From contig JAGMWG010000015.1 in assembly GCA_020744225.1 (NCBI GenBank), positions 496,001-560,000 on the forward strand: a stretch of 64,000 nt of DNA. The letters run 5' to 3'. The number at the start of each line of letters is the position of its first letter. Within the stretch, counting starts at the first letter, position 1. The notes below the pieces were generated by a model. The model saw only the letters and a list, made by a program, of their open reading frames with translations. It had not been told where the DNA came from and did not search any database. The DNA is from Paraphoma chrysanthemicola (taxonomy: Eukaryota; Ascomycota; Dothideomycetes; Pleosporales; Phaeosphaeriaceae). Positions 1 to 9,961 of the stretch are shown here, piece by piece. A program made the translations under genes and the position numbers.

Positions 1-435
1 GGCTAGCTGGTCGAGCGAAGCACTGAGGAAGTTCAGTGTCGCCGATGACGCGACAATTGACTGCGGAATGTGGCGCTTCTTCAAGTCGAAGTCCTTGGAG
101 AAGATGTAGCCCAGTGCCAGAGCACCAGCGCCTGTCCGTGTCTCCAGAGAAGAAACACCAGTCTGGTAGCCAAAGGCATTCTTCTCGCCCTGCTCTTGCC
201 AGTACTTCACTGCTACGTCCAAATCAAAGGACTCGGCAGAGTACGCGAAGATCTTGTCAGAGAGCGCGTATGCGACTTGCTGGACGAGAGTTTGCGCAGT
301 GAGGTATGTCGGTCCGCTGATGGAGGCTAGGTCAAGATCCTGTCCAAATGGAAGGCTCGACGACTTCTCGGTGAAGCTCTTGGGTGTCTGCGCTTCGGCG
401 CCGGGGCCAGCAGATTCGGTCTGTTGGAAATGCAT
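1..435 (-). CDS. MET10: Sulfite reductase [NADPH] flavoprotein subunit, N-terminal part (Met10-like)
   Basis: This is an open frame of 145 codons from the ATG at 435-433 to the window edge, so the gene continues to the left. The translation contains a stretch ending GPTYLTAQ, then DKIFAYSAE and an ETRTGAGALALGY segment. This resembles the N-terminal pyruvate-ferredoxin-oxidoreductase-like region of fungal Met10, where IFAY, RSGAG and IVA motifs occur in the same order. Met10 is the FAD/FMN-binding alpha subunit of the assimilatory sulfite reductase, which reduces sulfite to sulfide in cysteine and methionine synthesis in the cytosol. The diagnostic flavodoxin and FAD-binding domains lie outside the window, so the call rests on the N-terminus only. 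No intron is needed in the visible part. Confidence 0.62.
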   Translation of the reverse strand, partial: MHFQQTESAGPGAEAQTPKSFTEKSSSLPFGQDLDLASISGPTYLTAQTLVQQVAYALSDKIFAYSAESFDLDVAVKYWQEQGEKNAFGYQTGVSSLETRTGAGALALGYIFSKDFDLKKRHIPQSIVASSATLNFLSASLDQLA

Positions 436-1318
436 CTTCACAAAAAGATGCGCCTCAAGGGTTGAAGTCGATAAATCGACTTTTTGGGGGCCCTAGTGGA
501 GGTATGAGAGAGCAGAGACTCTCTTTGACTTTCACCGCGAGGAATCAGTGCGAAGATTGCGTGTGGAGTGGCCACGCCGTGGTTGAGAAAAAGTCCAGGA
601 GCCAGCGGTACCGGCAGAGCTCGCGCCGAGGAGAAGGTGTCGGCATTTGCAATTCTTTGGACGCGTCATGATTGGCTTATTCTGGCGTCTTTGTCGGGCG
701 ATAGAGTGCAACAGGCGGCCGGTCGCGTTGTTGCATCCAGAATTTGGTGTTAGCGTGAATTGCGTGCTCGAGCGCCAAGAGATATCTGGACCTATTTCGG
801 ATCTCGGAGATTGATAAGATAGATCCGACCGGGTTGGGAAGCAACGATGCGTCCCTGCCCTGCCAACAACAACACAGACACATAATGCGACTAAGCTGTT
901 CAAGCTTGTTGAACCGGCATATATCAGCGTTGACACGCATTGCTAGTTGAAGGGAGCGGTAAGGCGCAACTCAGCAACGTCGTCTTGTATAGATCACAAT
1001 CATGAGGCTACATGAGTGAGGGTGGAAATGTATTGCATCATCGGCAGAGCCTTGCTTTACGGCTGTGTCTATGTGCAATAGGATTGGCCATGAAGACAAA
1101 CCTACTGTCTGATACACTGCTGATGAAATACCGTCATGTGTGGCAATGATGCGGCTGTGTGAACACCCCGTCTCTTCCTCACTACCCGGATCTCCAAGTT
1201 CCGATCCTCGTCCACATACTTCGCACCCACCAACTTCGCCATGGGTGTCAGTTGGCGGCCGCCGGTGCTAGGACCCGCTATGTGCGTTTCTGGATCACCA
1301 TATATTCAGCAGCGTTCC
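436..1318. other. Intergenic region upstream of the Met10-like gene
   Basis: About 880 bases without a convincing gene. The overlapping short frames on both strands have no family motifs and mostly lack ATG starts. This stretch should contain the promoter of the minus-strand Met10-like gene, but I found no clear TATA box or sulfur-regulator site. Confidence 0.6.
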
Positions 1319-2605
1319 TCACTGGGCCAGTGAAGTTGACGTCGGTGAGGAAACGTGCTTAGGCTTCAATCCCACACCCTTCTCCCCTCTAGGGTCGCGC
1401 TGGCGGCGCTCTGCCTTTTTGGTAGTGTCTATCTGTCCGGGGCTCCGATTTGAATTAATTGGAGTGACATCAAGCGTGTGGTCGGCCGGATCTAGCCACC
1501 GATGGATCACTCGAGTTAGACGGGCAACCTCGTGAGGATTGATCGCGTCAGCAGTCACGAGCTTGTACAAGCACTCCATCGCAAGCTGGAGGAGTACGTT
1601 AAAAGAACGTACTCCACCGTTGCGACACATGCGAAGAAGGCCCACATATATTCCTTAACCGTGTTGGCGCATGATATCATTGCAGGGTCCAGGTGGCGCG
1701 GGATGTAGATGGTGTATTGACGGAGTGGCGGGCATCAGCGAATCCAGGTTCGGATAGATTGCTCTGACAGCTTTACAATAGTTCGATGTGATTATAGGTC
1801 GACTGAAGTAGGTTGTCACGGGTGGCGCGTCAAGATTGAACTGCTCGCCACCCATAAAGTCGCCGTAGAACTGTCGGGCGAGGGTCTCGGGAGCCGAGTT
1901 AGGGAGGACAGCTTCGCAATCTAGGCACCGTCCGGCCACATAGGACAGCATCTGGAGGTCATTTATATCCGCCAACGTGAAGTCCAATTGTACATTGGCA
2001 GCTCGGCCACGGAGAGGTCGGCGGTGGTTGGCAATACTGAAGTCGGATGGAAACGAGTTAGGGAGGTCGTTGCGTGGTCGGAATGAAACGTACCATGTCT
2101 TGGTATTCGAATACTTCATCACGTATTCAAAAAGGTACCGTCGTTGAGGTTGTCGACTAGGTCCCGCCACCGAATGAGGCTCCTTGCAGCTCTAGACTGA
2201 CTAACTGGTCTGTGAATCTGCAATCATCAAGGCATTCTTGGCGGAAACGATGGAGCTTTTCCGCGAGCCGGTTGCGGGCCTGAACTTGCGTCTGCTTGTA
2301 CGCAATGGCGGCCCGGGAGGTGGTGTTCCCCACACCGTAGCCCAATTGGTCGGCCACCTCGAGGGCTCGGATGCAGGCATATATATCCTGTGACAATAAC
2401 TTCTCTTCGCTGGATGTGAATAGGCCCTCGAATACTATCACGCGTACTCCCTAGGCAGATTAGTCCCATGTCTGTTTGCTGCTCGAAGCTATACTTACAG
2501 AAATCTCGTTGTGGCGGCGGTGCACTGCTCGCATTAGGGCTTCTGTGCTGCGTCCTCCAAAGATGGCTGTGTGTTCGAGACTGACAAGGTGATCTAAGAG
2601 TTGGA
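1319..2605 (-). pseudogene. Unknown-family gene copy B, probably degenerate
   Basis: Reading leftward, a coding segment starts at a splice acceptor near 2605 (AIFGGRSTEALMRAVHRRHN). It crosses a good 48-nt intron at 2451-2498 (GTAAGT, ACTAATC, CTAG) and reads to about 2160. It then changes frame and crosses a 57-nt intron at 2037-2093 (GTACGT, CTAAC, TTCAG). The next part carries FYGDFMGGEQFNLDAPP, matched by FYGDFVGGENFDLANPP in the plus-strand copy at 3706-4750. An in-frame TAA at 1655-1657 interrupts the frame, after which homologous sequence resumes (HTLDVTPINS versus HMLDVTPFNS in the other copy). The frame change plus the stop suggest decay, although an unrecognised intron could explain either. 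I do not recognise the family, and no catalytic motif is visible. Confidence 0.45.
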
Positions 2606-2724
2606 CTGTAACCCTTGGTTCATGTTAAGTTTGCAATAAACAAGCGGGCGTGTGCCTGTGTTATCGGGACCCTGTCGCTGACCCGCAACGATCCACCCAG
2701 TCATCTTATTAGAGAAGACATTGT

Positions 2725-3072
2725 TCAGCGGGAGCCAGAACTGCTTGGCACGTCATTAATGGTTGTACCGAGCTGCAAATTTGCGCGATCCACGTGGCCG
2801 TTGCAGAAAGCTAAGTTGAGCCCCGTCCCTAGAGAAGAACATCGCCTGAACTCGTCTCGCATAGTCGTTAGCCAAATGCCGATGTTCGCAGTGCGCACCG
2901 CAAAGAGTTCCTCGACAATCTTGATAGCAATGTCGCGTCGCTTGATCAGCTTGGTACGCTGTGGGCTGGTCTCCATGGGGTGGTCTCGCCAATGATTTGA
3001 GACGTGTTGCGCCTCGTGAAACGCATTCATGATCTTGCGCTCCAAGTCGCGGAGTCCGAGGCGGTCGCCCAT
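2725..3072 (-). pseudogene. Unknown-family gene copy A, N-terminal fragment
   Basis: A 115-codon frame from a true ATG at 3072-3070. Its start (LRDLERKIMNAFHEAQ...) resembles the start of the divergent copy at 3706 (LPDDVRRVMYAYHHAV...), including the following charged helix and a VEELFAVR/RELRHVLALR pair. A second frame of the same strand continues the resemblance (RRVQAMF versus RRFAQSF), which implies a frameshift or a missed intron. The downstream parts of the family are missing before copy B begins at about 2605. It may be the 5' end of the same degenerate gene as copy B or a separate tandem fragment. Confidence 0.4.
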
Positions 3073-3705
3073 CGTTGGTGGTTATTAGGGAAAGGCACCA
3101 TCTTACCTTTTCTATCGCAGCAGTGTAGCGAAAGAGGACGTTGTATTGTTGTCCTTTGTGGTCAACTCGTGGTGTGCACGGGCGAACGACTAGCGCGTCT
3201 CGAAAGCAAAGGCAGGCGAGGTAAGAGCGAGAAGGGAATATTAGACTACTTCAATATGGCATGATCTCGACACGGGCTATGTTTGCCCCAGCCCCAGGAT
3301 ATATATTGCACAATTTCATCCATGAGGCTACACAGGATAAGGCAGAACCACTCCACCACCTTCTCAACTGAGTCACGTGTATTGATTACAGATGCCACAG
3401 GTTTTGCCTCCGCCAACGATCGCATCCTGAGCGGCCTCATGAACGGGATGGTGCAATGTATAGTCTGAAGCTGAGGCACACATACCCAGACGCCGAAGTG
3501 GTGCCCAATGGGAATAGTACCGTCGTCCTGCTCACTCCCACTTCGTCTGCCTTCACTTTCGAGACTTGTGCGCTAGCCGTTGGCACGTGCACACCACTAG
3601 CGAGTAACTTTGACCCGACGGTGAGTGATATAAAGTTGTTCTTCTTTTCTACCAATACCCTCACGACTATCCACTGCGCAGTCCAGTAGCGACGACGACA
3701 ACACC
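3073..3705. other. Intergenic region between divergent family copies
   Basis: About 630 bases between the ATG of copy A and the ATG of copy C. The short frames here lack motifs and look like chance. It probably held the divergent promoters of the two related genes. Confidence 0.5.
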
Positions 3706-4750
3706 ATGATCCTTCACCCAGAGCCTGTCGGCCTCCCAGACGATGTCCGCCGCGTCATGTACGCGTATCATCACGCGGTTAAGCTGATGAAGAAGTGGAA
3801 CAACCCCAACATCCCTAACAAGAGACTGATGAAGGAGCGATACGGTGTGATCCGCGAACTGAGGCACGTCCTAGCACTGCGCGGCCCAGCCCCCAATCAT
3901 GCTGCAACCCTGTCGACGTAGGAGGTAGAGATAAAAGTCCACGACAACTCAGACTCGCCACGTCGCTTCGCTCAAAGCTTCGAGCCCACACGCTACGATA
4001 CCGTCTTCGCCAATCACCAGAACCTTCACCAAGACGACTTCAGGCTTGCAGATCTGACGAACTTGCGAAAGCTGTCGCTTGTCTCCGGTCACTGTTTGCG
4101 CCATCCGTCGGTCAAGCCTGGCGAAGTCGTCAAGGAGACAGCACGGAAGTTCTATGGCGACTTCGTCGGCGGCGAAAATTTCGATCTCGCAAACCCGCCC
4201 GCGACCGTATACAATTATTCGTCCTATTATCACGACGAACCTCCCGCGTGCAATAGCACAGATGAATACAACCAACTCACTCTGTCCAGCGCTGTTGTCC
4301 GGTTTTCGCACCCCGAGCCCTCCCAGCGCTCCTGCCGACCCGGCAAGCGGACGGGGCGTGGGCTATGGCCTATACAGTCATTACTACCGGCGGTGCAAGG
4401 ATGGCGGCCTCCGGGCGTCCAATGCAATCACTCATCATGCCATGGCCGAGATGCATACGCTGCTCGTGGCAACGCCATACATCCATCAGGAATTCGTCCG
4501 TATATCCAATCTGCTCGCAGGATGGTTACAACCAGGTGATCATATGCTCGACGTCACTCCATTCAACTCTAGTTTGAGTCAAGAGGATATCGATGCGATC
4601 GACTGGGCTGAGCGGCGAGCTCGTAACCCAGGCGATGAACCTGGCCAAGTCGACCTGGCACCAAAGCACCAGCGCCTCAATCCGGTCAACTTTCAACAGC
4701 CGCAATATCGCCCGAATGGCGAGGCCAATAAGTTCAAGCGCACACACTGA
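3706..4750 (+). pseudogene. Unknown-family gene copy C, with in-frame stop and frameshift
   Basis: An ATG at 3706 opens a frame that reaches a TAG at 3919-3921. The same frame resumes beyond it (RRFAQSFEP..., LADLTNLRKLSLVSGHCL, FYGDFVGGENFDLANPP) and runs to about 4290. Homology with copy B then moves to the next frame (YYRRCKDGG, HTLLVATPY, WLQPGDHMLDVTPFN, LAPKHQ) and ends at the TGA at 4748-4750. One stop and one frame change in about 1 kb suggest a pseudogene. No intron with acceptable splice sites was found at either break. The stop could come from CAG by one C-to-T change, as could the TAA in copy B. The function of the family is unknown. Confidence 0.5.
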
Positions 4751-5300
4751 TGTTGCCACGTACATGATCAGAGATCATGGAAGCTATGGTATAGAGGCAA
4801 TCGAGACTGAGGGACGATGAGAAGTTTGGGTGAAATGCATACAGAGCCAGATGACTGTTTGGTGTGCCATCACCACCAAGACGAATTCGGGCTATATAGC
4901 TATATTGCCTAACTACGGATGTCAGCTCTGATAGACTCTAAATACAGCCGTGAAGTAAAACCTCTTTCTCTTTGTAGTGATGCATAACCACCAACGCTCA
5001 CCATCTATGATGACATCTCCAAGAGCTTGTCTACTTCGATCTTGGCGTATACAGCCTCTTGTCGCTCGGTCTCGGTTCCGAGCTCAACCACGGTCAGTTG
5101 GTGCACATGGTGAGCATGTCCAAGTACGATTGGTAGCGCCATTGACTTATAAAGTATCGATTCAACTACACGTGACTTTTATGGAAACTCTCAAGCACTT
5201 TGATCAAGCCGGCACGAACTACCCGCTGGACCACTGCTAGTCACTACTTGCGCCTATTATCCGGTTCAGATCGTACATGCATAACTTCATCTCCTCATCC
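4751..5300. other. Intergenic region
   Basis: About 550 bases between the end of copy C and the stop of the hydrolase gene. The only frames are short and motif-free. An AT-rich patch with repeated TATA near 4893-4908 is the only feature noticed. Confidence 0.5.
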
Positions 5301-6428
5301 TCAGATCTTACTCCTCAGCCACTCTCCAGCCTTCTTCGCCGAATTGTCTCCCTCCTTCTGGAACCCCATGTCATCAGCAATCAACAGAATATCATGCGGC
5401 GCATTCTTCTCCACATACAGCTCCACATCATTGCCTACCTCCTTGGCCTTCTCATACCACTCCACATCGTCAGCATACAGCATCTCCGCGCCGCCTGTGT
5501 TCACCCACAGCGGCACATCAGTCTTGAATGGCTTTAGCTTGGCGTTGACATAGGGCTGCTTAAGTGATTCGACGCCGAGTAGGCCGCCGTACGCGATAGT
5601 GCCCCATTGTGTTAATGGAGGGGACAGGTAATCGGTGTGGTAGTTTGCGTTGTCGTGCGCGTACGAGCAGCTGTTGTCGCTGGGATCCACCCATGGCGAC
5701 CATAAGAGTGCGGCGGCAGGGTTGGGAATGCCGAGGTCGGCGCCGTACTCTTTGAGGTAGCGCAGGAGAGCGATGGATGCGTTTGCGCCAGCAGAATCTC
5801 CGGATAGAACAATGTCTTTTGGCGAGATTTTGAGATCGTTGATGAGGAACAGGTACGCCGACAGACTGTCTTGAATGGCTGCGGGGAAAGCATTCGATGT
5901 CTTTGAGACCGGGAGAGTGGAAAGTCTATACTGTGGGCAGAAGACGTGCGTGGCAGTGGCATGTTTCAATAGTCTTTTCGCAAACGGTCCGCTGTTTGCA
6001 GTTCTGCCATCCGCAATGACATAAGCGCCGCCATGAATGTGCAGGATGACACGAATGTTGCTTTTGTCGCTGCCCGGGGTCAATGGTGCGGGATACCACG
6101 TCCCGCCAATTTCTGCTGGTTTGACATCGGGATTGCTCCTCAGCGGCCCTTTGTACAGCTCATCCTTAGCAGGTTTGAAAGTCACCCATCGCTCCTTCTC
6201 TTTGCCAGGTGTGAGTGGCAAGGGCGTGACCACCTGGACTGTCGCGGCATGGTATACGAACGAGAAAAAGATGCGCAACCCCAGTGCCTGTCGGAACGTC
6301 CACTCGGGGTGCTGTCGGCCGTAGCTGGTGAGGTACTTTACGAGAAAGAGCGGAAGTCGTGCCAATTCGAATCCAATAGCTGCTAGGGCGTAGAGGCCTT
6401 TAAAGGGTTGGTACGCGAGGATGGCCAT
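5301..6428 (-). CDS. Alpha/beta hydrolase (HSL-type esterase)
   Basis: An uninterrupted 375-aa protein from ATG 6428-6426 to TGA 5303-5301. It has the hormone-sensitive-lipase family layout: an N-terminal hydrophobic stretch (about residues 12-32), an oxyanion-hole motif HGGAY at 132-136, the nucleophile elbow GDSAG at 210-214 with Ser212, an Asp in a LWSPWVDPS-like segment or later, and a C-terminal APHDILL segment supplying the catalytic His. Such enzymes hydrolyse short-chain esters or lactones, and the natural substrate cannot be read from sequence. The N-terminal hydrophobic region suggests membrane association, possibly at the ER. It stands alone between two intergenic regions with no cluster partner. 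Confidence 0.88.
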   Translation of the reverse strand: MAILAYQPFKGLYALAAIGFELARLPLFLVKYLTSYGRQHPEWTFRQALGLRIFFSFVYHAATVQVVTPLPLTPGKEKERWVTFKPAKDELYKGPLRSNPDVKPAEIGGTWYPAPLTPGSDKSNIRVILHIHGGAYVIADGRTANSGPFAKRLLKHATATHVFCPQYRLSTLPVSKTSNAFPAAIQDSLSAYLFLINDLKISPKDIVLSGDSAGANASIALLRYLKEYGADLGIPNPAAALLWSPWVDPSDNSCSYAHDNANYHTDYLSPPLTQWGTIAYGGLLGVESLKQPYVNAKLKPFKTDVPLWVNTGGAEMLYADDVEWYEKAKEVGNDVELYVEKNAPHDILLIADDMGFQKEGDNSAKKAGEWLRSKI

Positions 6429-7321
6429 GGTCGATGTGCATCAAAGCAATTGCAAGTCGTGTATGATCGGAGAAGTGTGTGGGATGGCGTGCTTTTAACA
6501 TATTGGCCGCTTGCGAGGGGCTCACGTGGGGTTGATGTTCGAGGCCTCGTCGGAACCGAGGCAGTGGCCCGGGGCCGTGCCGTGGCACGTGCGCGCTTAT
6601 CTCAGATGAGAGTGACGGCTCGTACCACTGCCTTCATGTCAGCACCATCATAAGAGTACACCGTAGTACGGACCTGGAGTTGATTGGGCAGACATAGCAG
6701 TCAGCATTACTTTCCTAGGCTTGATGGAGACCGCCAAGAGTGATTGCGCTCGACCAATTGATCATGCCGACACTGTAGACCAGACTGTAGAGTCGGTCCC
6801 TCTGTCTCACATTGCATTGACTTGTGCCCGGATTTGAATCTGCATGGACGTCGAGCCGTTTAGGCATTCTTCCTACAACACCCTGATGCTGACAGTTCAA
6901 AACACTGCAATAGCCACGATGTTGGCTACTTCAAGTTGATTTGCATTACCCCGACGGCGAACCTTCGGCCTCATGCGTACAATTAGGCCTGGGCATTCAC
7001 CGAGCGCTAACTTGCTGACAGCCAACGCATCGAACGTTCGCGAGAGCGAGAACACAGGACAAACCAATGTAGGTGTCTACTCTAGTACACGTCGAATTCA
7101 GAATCTAGATGCCGATCCGCGGCAGCGCTAGGATCGAGACGAGCTATCCAGCCGCCAACATCCCAACAGCTCCACTTCTCCACAGACGCTACACTCCATT
7201 TCCCCGCGCCTTATCCTGAACATGTGATATCTCAAACCCCTTACCTACCTCCCCCTTGCGCTTCTATATTCTCTCATCTTCCAATTCTCACCACGCCGCC
7301 TGCATTCCCGTTCTTCGCACC
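6429..7321. other. Intergenic region between divergent genes
   Basis: About 890 bases between the divergent hydrolase and F-box-like starts. No convincing gene, repeat or RNA was seen. A pyrimidine-rich stretch precedes the ATG at 7322, as is common in fungal leaders. Confidence 0.5.
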
Positions 7322-8194
7322 ATGGATCCATTTAAACCCTTCCCCTTTACCTCCCTTCCCCTTGAGCTCCGGCTCATGATCTACGAACGCATCCCAATTG
7401 AGATCAAACAGCACGCCTTCACGCGCCCCACCAAACCCCAGACAGCCTCACTAAACAACTCCACATCTTCATCATGCTACTCCTTCACAATCCTCGCCCC
7501 AACAATCTCCCTGGCAATCCTCCTAACCAGTCGCCAACTCTACATCGAAGCGCTGCCCATAATTCAACACAAACGTCACCTGATCTCGCTCACACCACCA
7601 AAACTTGTCCTTGACCTTTCATCCGCTGCGACACACATGCACAAACCCGGCGGCGTATTATGGCACATTTCCCACCTCCTCGCTCGGCGCGCAGTAAAAG
7701 CCAGGAAACCGCTAGGCCAGATACCGTACCTCGGTACCGGAATGGGTGGGTCATCAGGAAAGCGCTACGACGCAGCCAGTGATCCTAATCACGCAAGACT
7801 GGAGAAGTTGATCGTGGGCTGGGTGCACAGTCTTGACGCCCAACGCCATGCGGGGAAAACGTCTCAAACATGTCGAGAGCAATTTCCTTGCATCGAGATT
7901 GGACTTACGGCGCCATTGGACACGCCTGGTTCAACGACGCTCCATGCTTTACGCCAACTCGCGTACGTTCTCTTCGCCGAGCACGGGCAGTTCCGCTGGG
8001 TGTTGCGGAGCGTGGAGGGCGAGTACCCGGTGTTGAGCGAGGAAGTGGTGATGCAGGAGGAAGAGGTTGTAGGAAAGGTCATGGCGGGGTGGAGACGGGG
8101 AAGGGCCGGGGAGGAGGACATAGTTCAGGCGGTTAGGGGGATGGGAATTGGGAGAGAGGAGTGGGAGAGGAGTTGGATGGAGGGGGAGTGTTGA
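7322..8194 (+). CDS. F-box/2EXR-like protein of unknown function
   Basis: A 290-aa protein from ATG 7322 to TGA 8192-8194. I prefer this ATG over the longer frame because the earlier part begins without ATG. The N-terminus reads PFTSLPLELRLMIYERIP, the short Leu-Pro-x-Glu-Leu/Arg motif that opens many fungal F-box-like (2EXR-type) proteins. Such proteins may recruit partners to SCF ubiquitin ligases, though many have no assigned role. The rest has no recognisable repeats, and the C-terminus is rich in Glu, Arg and Gly. Base composition shifts to strongly G-rich near the 3' end. Function is inferred only from the N-terminal motif. Confidence 0.65.
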   Translation: MDPFKPFPFTSLPLELRLMIYERIPIEIKQHAFTRPTKPQTASLNNSTSSSCYSFTILAPTISLAILLTSRQLYIEALPIIQHKRHLISLTPPKLVLDLSSAATHMHKPGGVLWHISHLLARRAVKARKPLGQIPYLGTGMGGSSGKRYDAASDPNHARLEKLIVGWVHSLDAQRHAGKTSQTCREQFPCIEIGLTAPLDTPGSTTLHALRQLAYVLFAEHGQFRWVLRSVEGEYPVLSEEVVMQEEEVVGKVMAGWRRGRAGEEDIVQAVRGMGIGREEWERSWMEGEC

Positions 8195-8527
8195 AATTAG
8201 AGGGTGGGACGGTATCAGCGTCGCCCAAGCTTGATAAGCAGTATTTCTAGGATGTGTGGTGGGGTGGGAAGAGCACTGGCGCAACCTCGTCACAATGAAT
8301 AGCCTTACACTGAAGCCACGGAATACAGAATCAAGAAGTTCCCTTGGTATTACAAGGCGTTAGCCATGAAGTATGGGCCGGCCATGTTCAGGCAATGATG
8401 CAGCACAATCTGCTTTACCACTCCAATTACCGCTAACAACAGCTGCTATCCCCTACTACAGTCATTTCCCAACAAAACGAACTGTCAAAATACTCTTCGA
8501 GCGACTGGGTATTCTATGCGCGCGTAC
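8195..8527. other. Short convergent intergenic region
   Basis: About 330 bases between two converging genes. It should contain their 3' untranslated regions. No distinct feature was seen. Confidence 0.5.
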
Positions 8528-9892
8528 TTAGTCGCCTTTGCCACGAAGAGTGCCTTGGAACCTCTCGTTCAACATATCAGCCTCCTCCTTTGTCAACTCT
8601 TCACCCTCCTGCTCAGGCGAAGATGGGAGTGATTCGAGATCTGGAGGCACGGGTGGAGGGCTCGTGGCAGAAGCGTTTGTGGGTTGTCTGCTGAGCCACT
8701 CATCCACGGGAGAAGGCTGTGGTTGGAGAGACGTGATTGAGTTTCTCGAGTTGATGGTTGCTCGGCCAGAGAGTCGACCGCTCGTCCGATGCAGCTCGGA
8801 TGGCAGTACCGGAACTGACCTGGATCGAGGCAGAGACCGAAGATGTGGGATGATGTACTGCTTCGGCTGTGGAGGAGCGGAGTTGCGACGCTCGTCATAC
8901 CTGATCCATGCGGGTACATTCGTGCTCGAAACGGAGCTGAGTCTTGATGGGAGGCCCCTCAAGGCCGCTTCTCGTTCTGCGTCCATCTCCGAGGAATCCT
9001 CTGTGTCGGCACCTCCACGCAAGCTTGGCATGATCTGCGAAGAGCCGCATGGGTCTGCTTGACGATGTGGGAACCTCACCGGGTCAGCAAGTCGATCAGC
9101 AAGTGGGTCCGCTGATTGGCGCTGAGTTTCAAACACAGCAAGCTGAGTGTGTAGATCAACGAGCGAGTCTGTATAGTCTGCCCATACTGCCTGTTCTTGG
9201 TCTGCCGTCGCTGCTGGAAAATAAGCAACATAGGTCTCATGGAACCTCAGTCTAGATAGTCGCATTTGATCGACGATCAGCGCAAAAATATTGAAAAGAA
9301 GCTGAGTTTCTGCTCCAAGGCTCATAATGTGGAAGCTCTTGAACTCTGCCATGGTCTGTAAGAAATCTGGTCGACCGCTGTAATGAAGTCCGAGGCGAAG
9401 CAGGTCTGTCATGCCCTGCCTGACTTCCGCCACAGAAGCTGCCGTATCACCCGGGAATGCAGGGTCCTGCCAATGATCTCTGGAGATCTTCGGGTAATCG
9501 AAGTTCTCGGGACTGTCTTGTATGAATGAACGAGTCCCATGTTGCCACTCGTGGTCATGGGGGACTCCATCGTGATCTCCAGCGAAACGTTTTTCAAATG
9601 AACAGCCCGGACCGAACCGAGGTACCGTTTCAGCTCTCCGACTCGCGTCCGCATTTGCAGCTTCTGGAAGTAATGAGACACCCATGCTCTGTTCGTGATG
9701 CGAGAAGAATTCCCCAGTTCGAGCTTCGAAATTAACACCTCGTGACAGCGCAGGCCTGAACCCATCAATAGCAGTCTGCTGGTAAGAGGTTGGTGTTGCT
9801 CGGGTCGATCTGCTTCGTAGCGAGTCTATGCTGTTTGAACGACCTGCATCGGCATTTCCGTGGCCCTGAACACCGCCTCTCAGCTGCAGCAT
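8528..9892 (-). CDS. Unknown protein in frame with the upstream RGG gene
   Basis: From the first ATG (9892-9890) this is a 454-aa protein ending at TAA 8530-8528. It is mostly low-complexity and Ser/Arg/Pro-rich, with a more structured middle part (FLQTMAEFKSFHIMSLGAET, LLFNIFALIVDQ). Two LRGG tetrapeptides occur, MLQLRGG at its start and PSLRGG further on. No known domain is recognised. Only 69 nt separate its ATG from the TAG of the RGG-protein gene on the same strand, and the frame is open without a stop from that TAG onward (NKGANPDRVKSWLDVV before the ATG). It may therefore be the C-terminal part of one longer product rather than a separate gene. Confidence 0.6.
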   Translation of the reverse strand: MLQLRGGVQGHGNADAGRSNSIDSLRSRSTRATPTSYQQTAIDGFRPALSRGVNFEARTGEFFSHHEQSMGVSLLPEAANADASRRAETVPRFGPGCSFEKRFAGDHDGVPHDHEWQHGTRSFIQDSPENFDYPKISRDHWQDPAFPGDTAASVAEVRQGMTDLLRLGLHYSGRPDFLQTMAEFKSFHIMSLGAETQLLFNIFALIVDQMRLSRLRFHETYVAYFPAATADQEQAVWADYTDSLVDLHTQLAVFETQRQSADPLADRLADPVRFPHRQADPCGSSQIMPSLRGGADTEDSSEMDAEREAALRGLPSRLSSVSSTNVPAWIRYDERRNSAPPQPKQYIIPHLRSLPRSRSVPVLPSELHRTSGRLSGRATINSRNSITSLQPQPSPVDEWLSRQPTNASATSPPPVPPDLESLPSSPEQEGEELTKEEADMLNERFQGTLRGKGD

Positions 9893-9961
9893 CGTGGCTC
9901 CTGTATCCACCACATCTAGCCAGCTCTTCACCCGATCAGGGTTTGCGCCCTTGTTAGCAAC

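Noticed and set aside
532..936. 134-codon minus-strand frame as an upstream gene of Met10
   Set aside because: It lies in the likely promoter, overlaps other open frames and has no recognisable protein features.
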